A stretch of DNA of 52,083 nt from an uncultured Erysipelotrichaceae bacterium (GCA_902797995.1 CADBUX010000004.1:1-52083); one strand, 5' to 3'; numbered from the stretch's first letter, positions 8,781-20,460 are shown. Notes: generated from the letters alone by a model not told the origin. Numbers and translations: made by a program.

Positions 8781-10292
8781 TCACACAAGTAACATTATTG
8801 TAAATACAACAAATGAAACTAGTAATAAACCTAATACAAACTTCCAAATGAATTTTAACCAATCTTTATACTTAACCTCACTAATTGATAATGAAACAAG
8901 TAAAAGTACACTTGAAGGGGCTACAAGCATCACTAAACTGTAAAGATTAGCAAACATAACACTTAGAATTGAAAGTACTGATTTATCTTCATAAACTTGA
9001 GTAATTGGATAAACAATAAATGATGCAAAATAGTAATAATCAACATAGAATAAACTATTTATAATTATATAAATACCTGAAATTGCAACATTAAACTCTT
9101 TTGTAGATTTAAGAAGAGCATTCATAACTGGTGTTAAAACATCATTAAAGTATACGAATAAATGTAAACTTAATGCAAGCACTACTAATACTGCAGGCAC
9201 TATAAATGATTTTAATCCATCTACAAATCCATCAAATGAATCTTCAAACTTAGTTCTATATAGTAATGATATAATTATCATTGCATATATAAGTAAAATT
9301 GAATAAACTTGGAATCTTATAGTTGGTTCAGCCCAAGTACCAAAAGCTCCAATATTTTCTAGTCCAAATAATTTGTTTAAAAGATCAAATTTACCAATAG
9401 TAAAACCAGTCCATGCACTATGAGCAGTAGCAAACCAGTTTTCTGAGCCAATAAGACCACTCCAGTTTGTAGTTCCAAGTAAAGCTATTAGAATCATTAT
9501 ACCAATAACTATCAATGCTGGAACTGCACTACGTTCTCCTCTTTCTTTATGAATCTTAAGAGCTTTTTTAACTCCTTTAGATTTTCTATCTTTTCCTCTT
9601 TTAACAGAACTTTTCTTTACCTTATCACTCTTTTTAGAAGAAACTTTAACTTCCTTGTTATCTCCTTTAATAGAAGCAGGCAAACCATTCTTCTTACAAT
9701 ACATAAGAACAAAAGCTATTAATCCAGCTAATCCTAATACAAAGAAAACTACTTTTGGTATTATTTGGTTAAAAGTTTTAAGATCTAATATTTGGTTATT
9801 AACACCATATAAAGATATTGAAAAAGTAGCACCATACATACCAATTATAGTAGCGCCTAGTGTTGCACTAAGAGCAACCATTTTGTCATAACCTACCTTA
9901 ACTAATAATCCAATTAAAATAGGAAATACAATAAGTAGACCTAAATCAAGCCCTACTACAGAAGATACTAAAGCCATTAAAATGATTACAAGAATTAATA
10001 ATAGTTTTTCTCTTCCAACAACTTTACTAGAGAATAAGTCAATTATCTTATCATATGCTCCAGCAGCTTTTAAAACACCATAGAATGCTCCAACCAATAG
10101 TACAAATGTAATAACCGGAATAAATGTAGGTAATGAATTTAATACATTAAACACAGTTGAAACAAATCCTAATTGATTTGAAACTTTCCATTTAAAGCCA
10201 CCAATACTATTGATTATTGGAATAATCCATGATAATAAAACATATGAAAGAATCACTATTCCCACAGCTTTAAATAAATTACTTTTTTTCAT
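8781..10292 (-). CDS. YfcC/DcuC-family membrane carrier (C4-dicarboxylate or amino acid type)
   Basis: A very hydrophobic 503-residue protein with about 11-12 predicted membrane helices and a basic cytoplasmic loop near residues 215-260 (rich in KSDKVKKSSVKRGKDRK). Features such as VVGLDLGLLIVFPILIGL and ATLGATIIGMYGATFSIS match the YfcC branch of the C4-dicarboxylate anaerobic carrier superfamily; substrates in that branch include dicarboxylates, fatty acids or amino acids, so none is assigned here. I start at the ATG at 10292 because AGGAGGT is seven bases upstream. The frame is open to 10382, but that extension would cover the upstream terminator tail. It is a single-gene unit between two terminators. 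Confidence 0.8.
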   Translation of the reverse strand: MKKSNLFKAVGIVILSYVLLSWIIPIINSIGGFKWKVSNQLGFVSTVFNVLNSLPTFIPVITFVLLVGAFYGVLKAAGAYDKIIDLFSSKVVGREKLLLILVIILMALVSSVVGLDLGLLIVFPILIGLLVKVGYDKMVALSATLGATIIGMYGATFSISLYGVNNQILDLKTFNQIIPKVVFFVLGLAGLIAFVLMYCKKNGLPASIKGDNKEVKVSSKKSDKVKKSSVKRGKDRKSKGVKKALKIHKERGERSAVPALIVIGIMILIALLGTTNWSGLIGSENWFATAHSAWTGFTIGKFDLLNKLFGLENIGAFGTWAEPTIRFQVYSILLIYAMIIISLLYRTKFEDSFDGFVDGLKSFIVPAVLVVLALSLHLFVYFNDVLTPVMNALLKSTKEFNVAISGIYIIINSLFYVDYYYFASFIVYPITQVYEDKSVLSILSVMFANLYSLVMLVAPSSVLLLVSLSISEVKYKDWLKFIWKFVLGLLLVSFVVFTIMLLV

Positions 10293-10380
10293 TTTTTTAC
10301 CTCCTAATATAATTATGACACTTTTAAAACAAAAAATAAAGAAAAAACTGGAAAAAAGCCCATATTTCAAGTACTTTTTC

Positions 10381-10406
10381 AAAAAAAAAGACTATTTAGT
10401 CTTTTT
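10381..10406 (-). terminator. Intrinsic terminator of the wall-polymer cluster
   Basis: The minus strand reads AAAAAGACT-AAAT-AGTCTTTTT and continues in T. The TAG stop of the last cluster gene (10392-10394) sits at the edge of the loop. Confidence 0.9.
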
Positions 10407-13073
10407 ATCACTGGAATTAATGCTCAAAATTGCTTCATATACCCTCTTACAATTATCTTTATCAGTATAGCAGAAAAACTTATCAACACGTTTTTTATAT
10501 TGTTCTTCCATAACACATTTATTTTCGATATATTTAACAATACTATCTACAGAAGATTTTAAATCGTGACAAACTGGACCAAATCCACTTTTTTCATAAC
10601 TAAAATGATCAGTATTTGTATAAATATGCCCAGAAAAGAAAGAATCAGCATCAAATTGTGTATAAACAACAGGTTTCTTCAAATATGCAAAATCCATAGC
10701 TACACTAGAATAATCTGTAATAAGAACATTGCTCTTCTTAAACACAGAACTATAACTCGCAACGCCACTCTTAACTTCTATAGTATCATTTCCTTTAAAA
10801 AACACTTCACTTCCACAGAACGACGGGTGCATATAAAACTCACCCTTATATCCATACTTCTTCATTACTTTAATAAGCTTTTCATTATTAATTAAATCGT
10901 TATAAAACTTACAGTAATCACTGTTCTTTAACTTATCAGAAATAGGTCTTACGCCATTTGAATCCATTGGAGACGCTAATTCTTTACGCCAAGTAGGTAA
11001 AAAAGCTATTACTTTTTTGGGATCATCTTCAAGATAATCATATCTAGGAAATCCTAGCATTTTAACAACAGCTGTATCATAACGATAATTAAACTTCAAA
11101 AACTGATCATATTCATCTCTTCCAGCACAAACCAAAAGCTTTATGTTTTTTCTAATTTTTCCAAGCCAGCTGGATACATCTCCTTGAGTTATACCATGTT
11201 GTAAAAAAACAAAATCATAATTTGCAAAATCCCTCATGAATCTTTCTTTTTCGGAAAACAAATTAAAAACATACTCATCTATATGTGAAGAAATAATCTT
11301 ATCTGCACATAATACTTTCATTTTGTTAGAGAAAGAACCATATTTTAAAACTTTACCATATTGCCTCATTCTGTTATAATCCAAAGAATCTTTTCTAATT
11401 TGAAAATATACTCTTATATCATTATTATTTTGCTTACATAAATATTTAAACAAAGCCTCTCCATTATCTCCAGCCTCAATTGCTCTATCTGAAATAATCC
11501 AAATCTCTTTTTTCTTTAATGTGCGAGCAACCTTGGCTAACCATCTATATAGAATAATTCCTATTTGTTTTTGTTTTAATAAAGACAAATCATATCTAAA
11601 CTCAGATTTTAATCTATTTTTTAAATTATCCTTTAAAACATATATAATATTCCTTCTACATCTTAACAAATAACCATCTTTAGTATAACTGGAACTAGTA
11701 AATTTGACATTAAGTTTAGCCATTTTATCAGTAGATACTTTAACAGGAAATATTTCACCATTTTTATCTTTCATAGCAAATTGAATACTTACACCAACTT
11801 TAAGTGGTAATTCAAGTTCAAAACATTCCCCAGGTAAAATAACTTCACCCGCAAAATTGGTAACTTCAAAAGCCTTACAAGGAAACTTCTTAACTTCATG
11901 AAACTTATTGTTATATAAAACTCCAAGTTTGTAATCGTCTCCTAAAAAAATAAACTTATTGTATCCTTCGATATGAAGAATGCCACCATTAATTTCCAAT
12001 AGCTTAATAGTCACATTGTTTTTACTTTTAGCAGAAATAACAGGTTGATCTTTATAATAGAATATACTATCAACTCTTTTAAGTTTTTTAAAAACATCTT
12101 CATTATATTTTAAAGATAAAGCATACATTTTCCAAACTTGATTCATATTCTTTTGATTTACAATAATATCATCATCTATATCTTGTAATATTCTTATCAT
12201 TGCTTTACGATAATCTTCAACAACAGCATCATACATAGAAGCAGGAACTTTTTCCCTTAATCTCCATTGCATTTCATACATAGACATATATTGAAAATAT
12301 CGCAAAACTTTACCATATCTTTTTTTAGATTCATTAAAGAAATGATCGTGAAATACTTCAAAATTTTCTTTATACCAAGATATATTATCAAGTTTCATGT
12401 CCATTGCAGAATCTCCAGAATCTCTTTTCCTATATAAATAGACAGCATCCTTTAAAACACCATACTTTTTAACATCAATCATTATTTCAGATATATATTT
12501 AGCATCTTCACCAATTCTAAGCCTTGTATCAAATTCCTTGCCTTCAATTACTTCTTTTCTAAACACCACATCATGAACACTCATTTGTATATAATCATAA
12601 TCTTCTTCAATATTTACAATCTTATTTTCAGTATATTTATAATCAAGAGGATGTATAAAACCAATTCTTCTACCAAACATATAATGCCTACAAGCAATAA
12701 AAGGAACATCAGGATTTTTCTCCATAAAATCTCTTATTACTTTAAAAGCTTTTGTATCCCATTTATCATCACTATCAAAAAAGTTAATATATTTACCCGT
12801 GGCATATTTAACACCAGTATTACGAGCAGCACTAACACCAGCATTCTTTTGTTTTATATATATAATATTATCTGGGTATAAAGCACGATATTTCAAGCAT
12901 ATTTCTTCGCTATTATCAGGAGAACCATCATTAACCAAAATTATTTGTATATTGTCTTTAAAACCCACTGTCTGATTGATAACACTAGTTATACTTTCAT
13001 CCAAAAATTCTTCCACATTATAAATTGGCATAATGACAGAGAATAAAAAATCTTTTTTACCATTCTTTTCCAT
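10392..13073 (-). CDS. Bifunctional GT2 glycosyltransferase / CDP-glycerol glycerophosphotransferase
   Basis: An 893-residue two-domain enzyme. Residues 9-230 are a GT-A fold family 2 glycosyltransferase, with VIMPIYNVEEFLDESI at the start, the nucleotide-binding NDGSPDNSEE at 48-57 and the metal-binding FDSDDKWD at about 99-106. A middle beta-rich part (about 350-480) links to a C-terminal CDP-glycerol glycerophosphotransferase domain (about 515-880) with LQHGITQGD, LPTWRKE and LITDYSSVAMDFAYL. Such proteins build or decorate teichoic-acid-like polymers at the inner face of the membrane. AAGGAGG precedes the ATG. It is the last gene of a four-gene operon. Which sugar and polyol it uses cannot be told from sequence. 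Confidence 0.88.
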   Translation of the reverse strand: MEKNGKKDFLFSVIMPIYNVEEFLDESITSVINQTVGFKDNIQIILVNDGSPDNSEEICLKYRALYPDNIIYIKQKNAGVSAARNTGVKYATGKYINFFDSDDKWDTKAFKVIRDFMEKNPDVPFIACRHYMFGRRIGFIHPLDYKYTENKIVNIEEDYDYIQMSVHDVVFRKEVIEGKEFDTRLRIGEDAKYISEIMIDVKKYGVLKDAVYLYRKRDSGDSAMDMKLDNISWYKENFEVFHDHFFNESKKRYGKVLRYFQYMSMYEMQWRLREKVPASMYDAVVEDYRKAMIRILQDIDDDIIVNQKNMNQVWKMYALSLKYNEDVFKKLKRVDSIFYYKDQPVISAKSKNNVTIKLLEINGGILHIEGYNKFIFLGDDYKLGVLYNNKFHEVKKFPCKAFEVTNFAGEVILPGECFELELPLKVGVSIQFAMKDKNGEIFPVKVSTDKMAKLNVKFTSSSYTKDGYLLRCRRNIIYVLKDNLKNRLKSEFRYDLSLLKQKQIGIILYRWLAKVARTLKKKEIWIISDRAIEAGDNGEALFKYLCKQNNNDIRVYFQIRKDSLDYNRMRQYGKVLKYGSFSNKMKVLCADKIISSHIDEYVFNLFSEKERFMRDFANYDFVFLQHGITQGDVSSWLGKIRKNIKLLVCAGRDEYDQFLKFNYRYDTAVVKMLGFPRYDYLEDDPKKVIAFLPTWRKELASPMDSNGVRPISDKLKNSDYCKFYNDLINNEKLIKVMKKYGYKGEFYMHPSFCGSEVFFKGNDTIEVKSGVASYSSVFKKSNVLITDYSSVAMDFAYLKKPVVYTQFDADSFFSGHIYTNTDHFSYEKSGFGPVCHDLKSSVDSIVKYIENKCVMEEQYKKRVDKFFCYTDKDNCKRVYEAILSINSSDKKTK

Positions 13074-13089
13074 TTATAATGACCTCCTT

Positions 13090-14712
13090 CTACTTAAGTA
13101 TTTTATCATTTTTTAAATGTTCTATAATTCTTTCAGAATTCTTACCATCATGAAATTCAACAATTTCTCTATACTTTTCAATATATTCTTTCTTTTGAGA
13201 TTTCATATAATTAGCAGAAAAAGCTTTCTCTAATTCTTTTTTATTAAAACAAACATCCCCATATACATTATCAAGATTAAGCATTAGATGAGCATTGCCT
13301 CCATAATGTTTCATACATTCATCTTTTTCTTCCCAGTAAAATATTACTTTTGAACCTCTATAAAAAGCATCGTAAGCAATAGAAGAATAATCAGTAATAA
13401 GTAAATCGCAAGTTTTTAAAACATCATCATATGTTATATCATCAGAGACCATATATTTAGATAATTCATTCTTATTGTCACTTATAACCTTTTTCATAAG
13501 AGGATGAGGAAGCACAATGAGTTTATCTTTATACTTCTCTGGGACTGAATCAACCATTCGCTTAATCATTTTATAATAATTAGTTTTAGCAAAATCTATA
13601 CTAGCGAGATTAGTTTCCCATCTTCTCCAAGTTGGCATAATAACTATTTTATCAGCATTATCATATCTCATACATTTGTCAAATTTAGCAAGACCAGTAA
13701 CATAAAGTTCATCATCACTGAAACCTCCCAAATCAATAAAATGTTGCTTTTCAAGAGAAGAAGAAACAACTACCTTATACATATTATAATTATTATTTCT
13801 AAAACCACTTCTCATATCAGCATCTAAAGAAACCATATACATTACACCATGTTGTAAAAAAACATACTTAATTTTAGAACTATTAACCTTTTTAGATACA
13901 ATTCTATTTGAGGCTCTAAGCTGTATAGCATGACCAATAGTCTCAGTTCCCACAAACTTATTACACTTAAAAAAATAAATTAAATGCTTCAAACTACCCT
14001 TATCAATAATATTTTTCTTGTATTTAGCATCAATAGTTTTATATTTTGGATTTCTTTTATTCATAATATAATATACATTATTATATCCTAAATCTATTAT
14101 CTTTTCATAAAGAACACTTGCACTTTCCTCATATCTATCACATTCTTTTTCATACATAAGAACGAGGTTAGGCTTATAAACAAAATGTGATAAAAACTTA
14201 GCTTTCTTTAAAAGTCTGATTCCATCTCTAAAATCATAAATATTACTTTCCCTAACCGTTAAATACATAGTATTAAAAACAGTTTGCCTCAAATAGATAG
14301 AAGTATTATTTATTCCAATGACTTTGCTTGTTTTATGTTTTCCCTTTTTTAAGTCAAAAGCATTATAAACAATCCTACCAAAATACTTATCTTTATAATT
14401 AACAATAAGCTTATTTTGAATGTCCAATTTCAAAACTCTATCCAAATCAAGAACTATTTTATATAAATTAAATCTATATCCCTTTACAAATGGAAGACCT
14501 TTTGCATATCTAAAATTAATATCAACTTGATATGGAACATCATCTTCACCAGTAATGTCAAGTTTTACCTTGCTTAAATCAAGTATCTCTTTACTCCTAG
14601 TTAATTTAGTAAAACCACATCCCTTAATAATAATTTTATTATCTTTTTTCTTAAAACTTCTATAAAGATTTATTATTAAAGGAACAGGTTTTGATTTATA
14701 ATCATCTTTCAT
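13090..14712 (-). CDS. CDP-glycerol glycerophosphotransferase family protein
   Basis: A 540-residue member of the Glyphos_transf family. The first ~140 residues form a beta-rich region of unclear role. The catalytic GT-B-like part carries FLQHGVMYM near 283, IMPTWRRWE near 355, and LLITDYSSIAYDAFYRGSKV near 438; the His and the Asp-Tyr-Ser-Ser cluster are the conserved CDP-polyol site. It is likely to add glycerol-phosphate or another polyol-phosphate to a wall polymer at the cytoplasmic membrane face. GGAGG lies just upstream. Gaps to the neighbours are 16 and 26 bp, so it is co-transcribed. Confidence 0.85.
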   Translation of the reverse strand: MKDDYKSKPVPLIINLYRSFKKKDNKIIIKGCGFTKLTRSKEILDLSKVKLDITGEDDVPYQVDINFRYAKGLPFVKGYRFNLYKIVLDLDRVLKLDIQNKLIVNYKDKYFGRIVYNAFDLKKGKHKTSKVIGINNTSIYLRQTVFNTMYLTVRESNIYDFRDGIRLLKKAKFLSHFVYKPNLVLMYEKECDRYEESASVLYEKIIDLGYNNVYYIMNKRNPKYKTIDAKYKKNIIDKGSLKHLIYFFKCNKFVGTETIGHAIQLRASNRIVSKKVNSSKIKYVFLQHGVMYMVSLDADMRSGFRNNNYNMYKVVVSSSLEKQHFIDLGGFSDDELYVTGLAKFDKCMRYDNADKIVIMPTWRRWETNLASIDFAKTNYYKMIKRMVDSVPEKYKDKLIVLPHPLMKKVISDNKNELSKYMVSDDITYDDVLKTCDLLITDYSSIAYDAFYRGSKVIFYWEEKDECMKHYGGNAHLMLNLDNVYGDVCFNKKELEKAFSANYMKSQKKEYIEKYREIVEFHDGKNSERIIEHLKNDKILK

Positions 14713-14738
14713 AATGCCTCCTTCAACTGTTTATCCCC

Positions 14739-15983
14739 TTATTTAAATATTTCAGAAACTACTCTTTCAGTAGCCTTACCATCTTCTAAATAAGTGAATT
14801 TATTATTAAACTTCTTATACTTATCATTATATCTAAAATTATTACTTTTTTCTATAACCTTAACTAGATCTTCCTCTTTTTGAACAATTTCTCCCGGAAG
14901 CTCATGTAAATCTATATAAAAATCCCTTAATTTGCTTTTATAATTATCAAGATCATACATATAAAAAATAATAGGTCTTTTAAGTATAGAATAATCAAAA
15001 AATACCGAAGAGTAATCAGTAATCAATAAATCACTTATAACATACAAATCATTTATATCACTATAATTGCTTACATCATAAACAAAATCTTTATACTTAT
15101 CAAAATTAAAACTATTTGCTACAAAGTAATGAGCTCTAAACAATATAATATATTCATTACTTAACTCATCCTTCAAATAATCAAAATTAACTGGAGACTC
15201 ATAAACGTAACCTACACCACTTTCATGTTGATCATCTCTCCATGTTGGAGCATATAAAATAACTTTCTTTTTTGAAGGGATTCCTAAGTTTTTCTTTATA
15301 CTTTTAACATCAGAACTATTAAAATTAGAAAGAAAATCATTTCTAGGATATCCCTTTTCTATAATTTTTACTTTCTTATTACAATTATCTAAATTAAAAG
15401 CACTCTTATACTTTTCCGTAACAAACTTCGAAGGAGATACCATGTAATCATACTTAATAGCATCGGATTGATACTTATGTCTTATATCTTTAACACTATT
15501 CATTGCGTTACCTCCGGTAACCTCAATATCAAAACCAAGTTTTTTAAGCGGAGTACCGTGCCAACATTGAATATATTTTTGTCCATTTTTCTTTTTCAAA
15601 TCATAATAAACCCTAGAATTACTAATCCAATATCCTGCCATAGCATAATATCTAAAATAATCATTACTTCTATATTTTAAAACTTTCGTATTTCTATTAT
15701 TCTCCAAAAATTTATATTCGTCTGGAGTATTAAAAAACCATATAAAACTATAAGAGCTAAAACGTTTATCATTAATCATATACTCATAAATTGCCCTTGG
15801 ACTATCTGCATATTTAGAACCTATAAAAGATTCAAAAACAATAAGTTTTTCATCAGGTTTCAAGAATCTAAATCTATAATATTTAATACGCTTATATAAA
15901 CTATCAATTTTTCTAAATAAAGACATAAAAAAGTGATGTTTCTTTGCAATATTAAGTAGCACCTTTCTAATTCTTTGATTCAC
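14739..15983 (-). CDS. CDP-glycerol glycerophosphotransferase family protein (TagB/TarF-like)
   Basis: A 414-residue protein close to the compact TagB/TagF catalytic pattern. It shows YWISNSR near 118-124, QCWHGTPLKKLG at 139-150, LYAPTWRDDQ near 244 and LLITDYSSVFFDYSILKRP near 318. This is the best-conserved catalytic set of the cluster. The start is a GTG at 15983, read from GGAG nine bases upstream. It overlaps the end of the preceding gene by 17 bp in another frame, which points to translational coupling. It could be the primase or the polymerase of a glycerol-phosphate polymer. Confidence 0.87.
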   Translation of the reverse strand: MNQRIRKVLLNIAKKHHFFMSLFRKIDSLYKRIKYYRFRFLKPDEKLIVFESFIGSKYADSPRAIYEYMINDKRFSSYSFIWFFNTPDEYKFLENNRNTKVLKYRSNDYFRYYAMAGYWISNSRVYYDLKKKNGQKYIQCWHGTPLKKLGFDIEVTGGNAMNSVKDIRHKYQSDAIKYDYMVSPSKFVTEKYKSAFNLDNCNKKVKIIEKGYPRNDFLSNFNSSDVKSIKKNLGIPSKKKVILYAPTWRDDQHESGVGYVYESPVNFDYLKDELSNEYIILFRAHYFVANSFNFDKYKDFVYDVSNYSDINDLYVISDLLITDYSSVFFDYSILKRPIIFYMYDLDNYKSKLRDFYIDLHELPGEIVQKEEDLVKVIEKSNNFRYNDKYKKFNNKFTYLEDGKATERVVSEIFK

Positions 15984-17091
15984 TATTATAAACTCCTTTC
16001 TCTAATATAAAATTAGCTATATTATCAGTAATATCTCCTTTAATACTTACAACATATTTGTTTTTGAACTTTTCTAATAAAGAATAATTATATTTTTGAC
16101 TATCTAAACAATTATACAAATCACTAGCATCCTTAAAAACATAACCTTTAAATTCATTTTCCAAATTCATATTTATTCCAGGATTATTTTTATAATCATC
16201 TAAATCATATACATACAAATATATAGGCTTATCAATAGCAGCAGCTTCAATCATCATACCAGAGTAATCCGTAATAATATAATCCGCAACTGGTAAAAGA
16301 GAAAAACTATTAAATTCATTGCAAATATACAATCCATCTTGAGGATCTATTTGAACATTCATTCTAGGATGTTTTTTAATAATTAAAACATACTTTTCTA
16401 AATCTATACTACTTATAAGTTCGTTAATTTTATAATTATCATTATCCCTAAAAGTAGGAATATATAAAATAATTTTTTTATTCTTTAATTTGGGATAAAT
16501 AGAATAAACTTTATCTTTCATCGAATCATAATTACTAATTAAATAATCCACTCTAGGAAGGCCAAAAGGATACAGTTTATCTTCTTCATAGCCAAATGCT
16601 TTAGAATAATACTTAATCATTCCCTTACTACAACCATTTACATAATCATAATTTTTATGCATTTTCATTATTTCCGCAATTCTCTTATCTCTAGAAGAAT
16701 ACAAAGTTTGATATCCAAATTTCTTTATTGCGCCCAAAGAATGCCACAATTGCACAATTATTAACCTTTTCTTGTGATTTAAAACGCTAACAGCAATATT
16801 ATATCCATCAGTTATACATACTTTACTGGTAGCCATATGATACATTTGCCTAAGAAGTATAATAGAACTCTTCAAAATAGCAACTACATTTTTGGTAGCT
16901 CTCTTTGTAACAAACACTACTTTTACATCTTTATCTAATTCGTTTATTTTTTTAGCTAACATCAACAAATCAAGCGATGGTTTATCAGATTGTCTACTAA
17001 CAAATACTATTTTATTTTTAATAGGAAAAAGCTTTAGAAAAAAATATATAAACTTTAATAAAAAAACATAAAGATATAAAAACAAATACAT
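15967..17091 (-). CDS. CDP-glycerol glycerophosphotransferase family protein, membrane-anchored
   Basis: A 374-residue Glyphos_transf protein with an N-terminal hydrophobic helix (residues 2-25), then VQLWHSLGAIKKFG near 112, LYIPTFRDND near 210 and YIITDYSGMMIEAAAIDKPI near 278. The second Ser of the usual DYSS is Gly here. As the first gene of the cluster it has its own promoter-like sequence upstream, and it follows the lysS terminator. The four genes share one family, suggesting successive steps in one polymer. The initiating enzymes (tagO, tagA) and the exporter are not in this window. Confidence 0.82.
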   Translation of the reverse strand: MYLFLYLYVFLLKFIYFFLKLFPIKNKIVFVSRQSDKPSLDLLMLAKKINELDKDVKVVFVTKRATKNVVAILKSSIILLRQMYHMATSKVCITDGYNIAVSVLNHKKRLIIVQLWHSLGAIKKFGYQTLYSSRDKRIAEIMKMHKNYDYVNGCSKGMIKYYSKAFGYEEDKLYPFGLPRVDYLISNYDSMKDKVYSIYPKLKNKKIILYIPTFRDNDNYKINELISSIDLEKYVLIIKKHPRMNVQIDPQDGLYICNEFNSFSLLPVADYIITDYSGMMIEAAAIDKPIYLYVYDLDDYKNNPGINMNLENEFKGYVFKDASDLYNCLDSQKYNYSLLEKFKNKYVVSIKGDITDNIANFILEKGVYNSESKN

Positions 17092-17121
17092 AATATCACC
17101 AAAACATATCCTTTCATTTTT

Positions 17122-17130
17122 ATTATATCA
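17122..17130 (-). promoter_or_regulatory. Extended -10 promoter for the wall-polymer cluster
   Basis: The minus strand reads TGATATAAT, a perfect extended -10 element, about 30 bases before the first start codon of the cluster. The matching -35 (TTTAGT, overlapping the lysS terminator) is weak, as is usual for extended -10 promoters. Confidence 0.5.
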
Positions 17131-17137
17131 TACAAAC

Positions 17138-17168
17138 AAAAAAAACTAAACTTATTAAAAGTTTAGTT
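17138..17168 (-). terminator. Intrinsic terminator of lysS
   Basis: The minus strand reads AACTAAACTT-TTAAT-AAGTTTAGTT followed by a run of T, starting three bases after the lysS stop codon. Confidence 0.9.
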
Positions 17169-17170
17169 AA

Positions 17171-18893
<1,723 letters not shown>

Positions 18894-18922
18894 ATTTATC
18901 ATTTTTATACATAATTGTCAAG
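18894..18922 (-). promoter_or_regulatory. Promoter of the lysS T-box transcript
   Basis: A perfect -35 TTGACA (18917-18922) lies within the last codons of dusB, with a weaker -10 (ATAAAT or GATAAA) 16-17 bases downstream, just ahead of the T-box stem I. Confidence 0.55.
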
Positions 18923-19882
18923 CATCAAATTTAAAATATCAAAAAACTCACTTTCAGTTTTAGCAGTAGTAATCATACTTTTATATTTCTTAGCACCCTC
19001 TATTCCTCTTAAATACCAAAGAGCATTCGACCTTATTTCTAAAAGAGCACTTTTTTCGCCGTTATAGTTTTTCAATAATTCATAATGCTTTTTTATCATA
19101 TTTATTTTATCACCAGAACTAGGAGTATCTATAATATCTCCTTTTTCCAAATACTCATTACACTCTTTAATAAACCAAGGATTACCAAGTAAAGCCCTGC
19201 CTATCATAACAGCATCACAACCTGTCTCATCAAGCATTCTCTTAGCATCATAAACAGTCTTAACATCACCATTTCCGATAACAGGTATAGAAACAGCACC
19301 TTTAACAAGTTTAATTATATTCCAATCAGCACTGCCACCATAGCCTTGGCTTCTAGTTCTACCATGTACTGCTATTGCGCTTGCTCCAGCTTTTTCGCAA
19401 ACTCTAGCCACCTCAACAGCATTTATACTTTCACTGTCCCAACCACTTCTTATCTTAACAGTAACAGGAATATCAACAGAATTAACAACAGAAGATACTA
19501 TATCACAAACTTTATCTAAATCTTTTAAAAGAGCACTTCCTGCGTGACCTTTTATAGCAACTTTAGGAACGGGACATCCCATATTAATATCAATAATTGC
19601 AGGATGAAACCTATCTTCAATTATTTTAGCAGCCTTCCCCATAGTAACAGAATCACTACCAAATATCTGAATAGCAATAGGCACATTAATATCTTCTATC
19701 CCATTAAGCATATCAAAAGTCTTTTTATTATTTCTAACAATAGCCTCACTACTTATAAGTTCAGTAATAGCATATCCAAGCCCCATTTCTTCACATATCT
19801 TAAAATAAGCAGGATTAGAAACACCTGCCATCGGAGCCAAAATAACTTTATTCTGTATTTCAATATTTCCTATTTTAAACAA
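18905..19882 (-). CDS. dusB: tRNA-dihydrouridine synthase (DusB family)
   Basis: An FMN enzyme that reduces specific uridines in tRNA. The 325-residue TIM barrel opens with LAPMAGVSNPAYF. It shows INMGCPVPKV with the catalytic Cys near 101, then VTVKIRSGWD, AVHGRTRSQGYGG, VIGNGDV and MIGRALLGNPWF for substrate and FMN phosphate binding. A C-terminal helical domain completes it. The only supportable start is a TTG at 19882: an in-frame stop lies six codons upstream and no ATG is available. It begins 7 bp after the gene upstream. The lysS promoter is embedded in its 3' end. Confidence 0.94.
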   Translation of the reverse strand: MFKIGNIEIQNKVILAPMAGVSNPAYFKICEEMGLGYAITELISSEAIVRNNKKTFDMLNGIEDINVPIAIQIFGSDSVTMGKAAKIIEDRFHPAIIDINMGCPVPKVAIKGHAGSALLKDLDKVCDIVSSVVNSVDIPVTVKIRSGWDSESINAVEVARVCEKAGASAIAVHGRTRSQGYGGSADWNIIKLVKGAVSIPVIGNGDVKTVYDAKRMLDETGCDAVMIGRALLGNPWFIKECNEYLEKGDIIDTPSSGDKINMIKKHYELLKNYNGEKSALLEIRSNALWYLRGIEGAKKYKSMITTAKTESEFFDILNLMLDNYV

Positions 19883-19889
19883 AATACCA

Positions 19890-20372
19890 CTACCTTTTTA
19901 AAACTTTGCCATAATTTATAAGAACATCTCTATAACCATTAGTAATAACATAATCATCGGCATATACATAATCATATCCAACGGGTGTATAATCGATATC
20001 TTCAACGATTTCAGAAACAACCTCAAATCGACCATCTATAGAATCTACTTTCAAAACCTTATAATCATAATCAAACTCTCTACCTTGACAAACGACATCA
20101 TCAATATCATCTATTTTTTCATAATGACTACCAGTTTCAATAATTCCATCAGAGGTTTCCATAAACTCACAAACTTCTGCTTCATAGTAATTACGTGTGA
20201 CATTTCTTAAGTCTTCAATAGGAACAATATTATTTTCATCCAAAAAATCATAAAAATCCTTATTACGAATTTCTTCATATTTATCAGAAATAACATCACA
20301 TGATAACATCAAACTAGAATTAGCAATTATCATAGCACTTAGTGCATAACATTTTAAATTCTTAATTTTCAT
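19890..20372 (-). CDS. Hypothetical secreted protein, possible lipoprotein
   Basis: A 160-residue protein. An N-terminal basic start (MKIKNLK) leads into a hydrophobic helix ending SLMLSC at about residue 25, which could be a non-standard lipobox (the -3 residue is Met). The mature part is acidic and Asp/Tyr rich, with no known domain that I can name. The ATG at 20372 is read from GGAG nine bases upstream; an upstream TTG is in frame but unlikely. It sits 7 bp before dusB. Function unknown; a surface location is the only inference. Confidence 0.6.
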   Translation of the reverse strand: MKIKNLKCYALSAMIIANSSLMLSCDVISDKYEEIRNKDFYDFLDENNIVPIEDLRNVTRNYYEAEVCEFMETSDGIIETGSHYEKIDDIDDVVCQGREFDYDYKVLKVDSIDGRFEVVSEIVEDIDYTPVGYDYVYADDYVITNGYRDVLINYGKVLKR

Positions 20373-20426
20373 AACATTCATCTCCAAACGTAAAATAATA
20401 ATATCATTATTTTTTCAAAAGTCAAG

Positions 20427-20460
20427 AAAAAAAGACCTATTATTATTTAAAAGCCTTTTT
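20427..20460 (-). terminator. Probable intrinsic terminator after the ParB-fold-like gene
   Basis: Minus-strand arms AAAAAGGC (20453-20460) and GGTCTTTTT (20429-20437, one wobble pair) flank a long AT loop that contains the stop codon at 20443, followed by T. Confidence 0.6.

Noticed and set aside
8629-8862. Minus-strand frame joining the start of clpC and the end of the YfcC-type gene
   Set aside because: It overlaps conserved coding sequence at both ends in another frame and spans a terminator.
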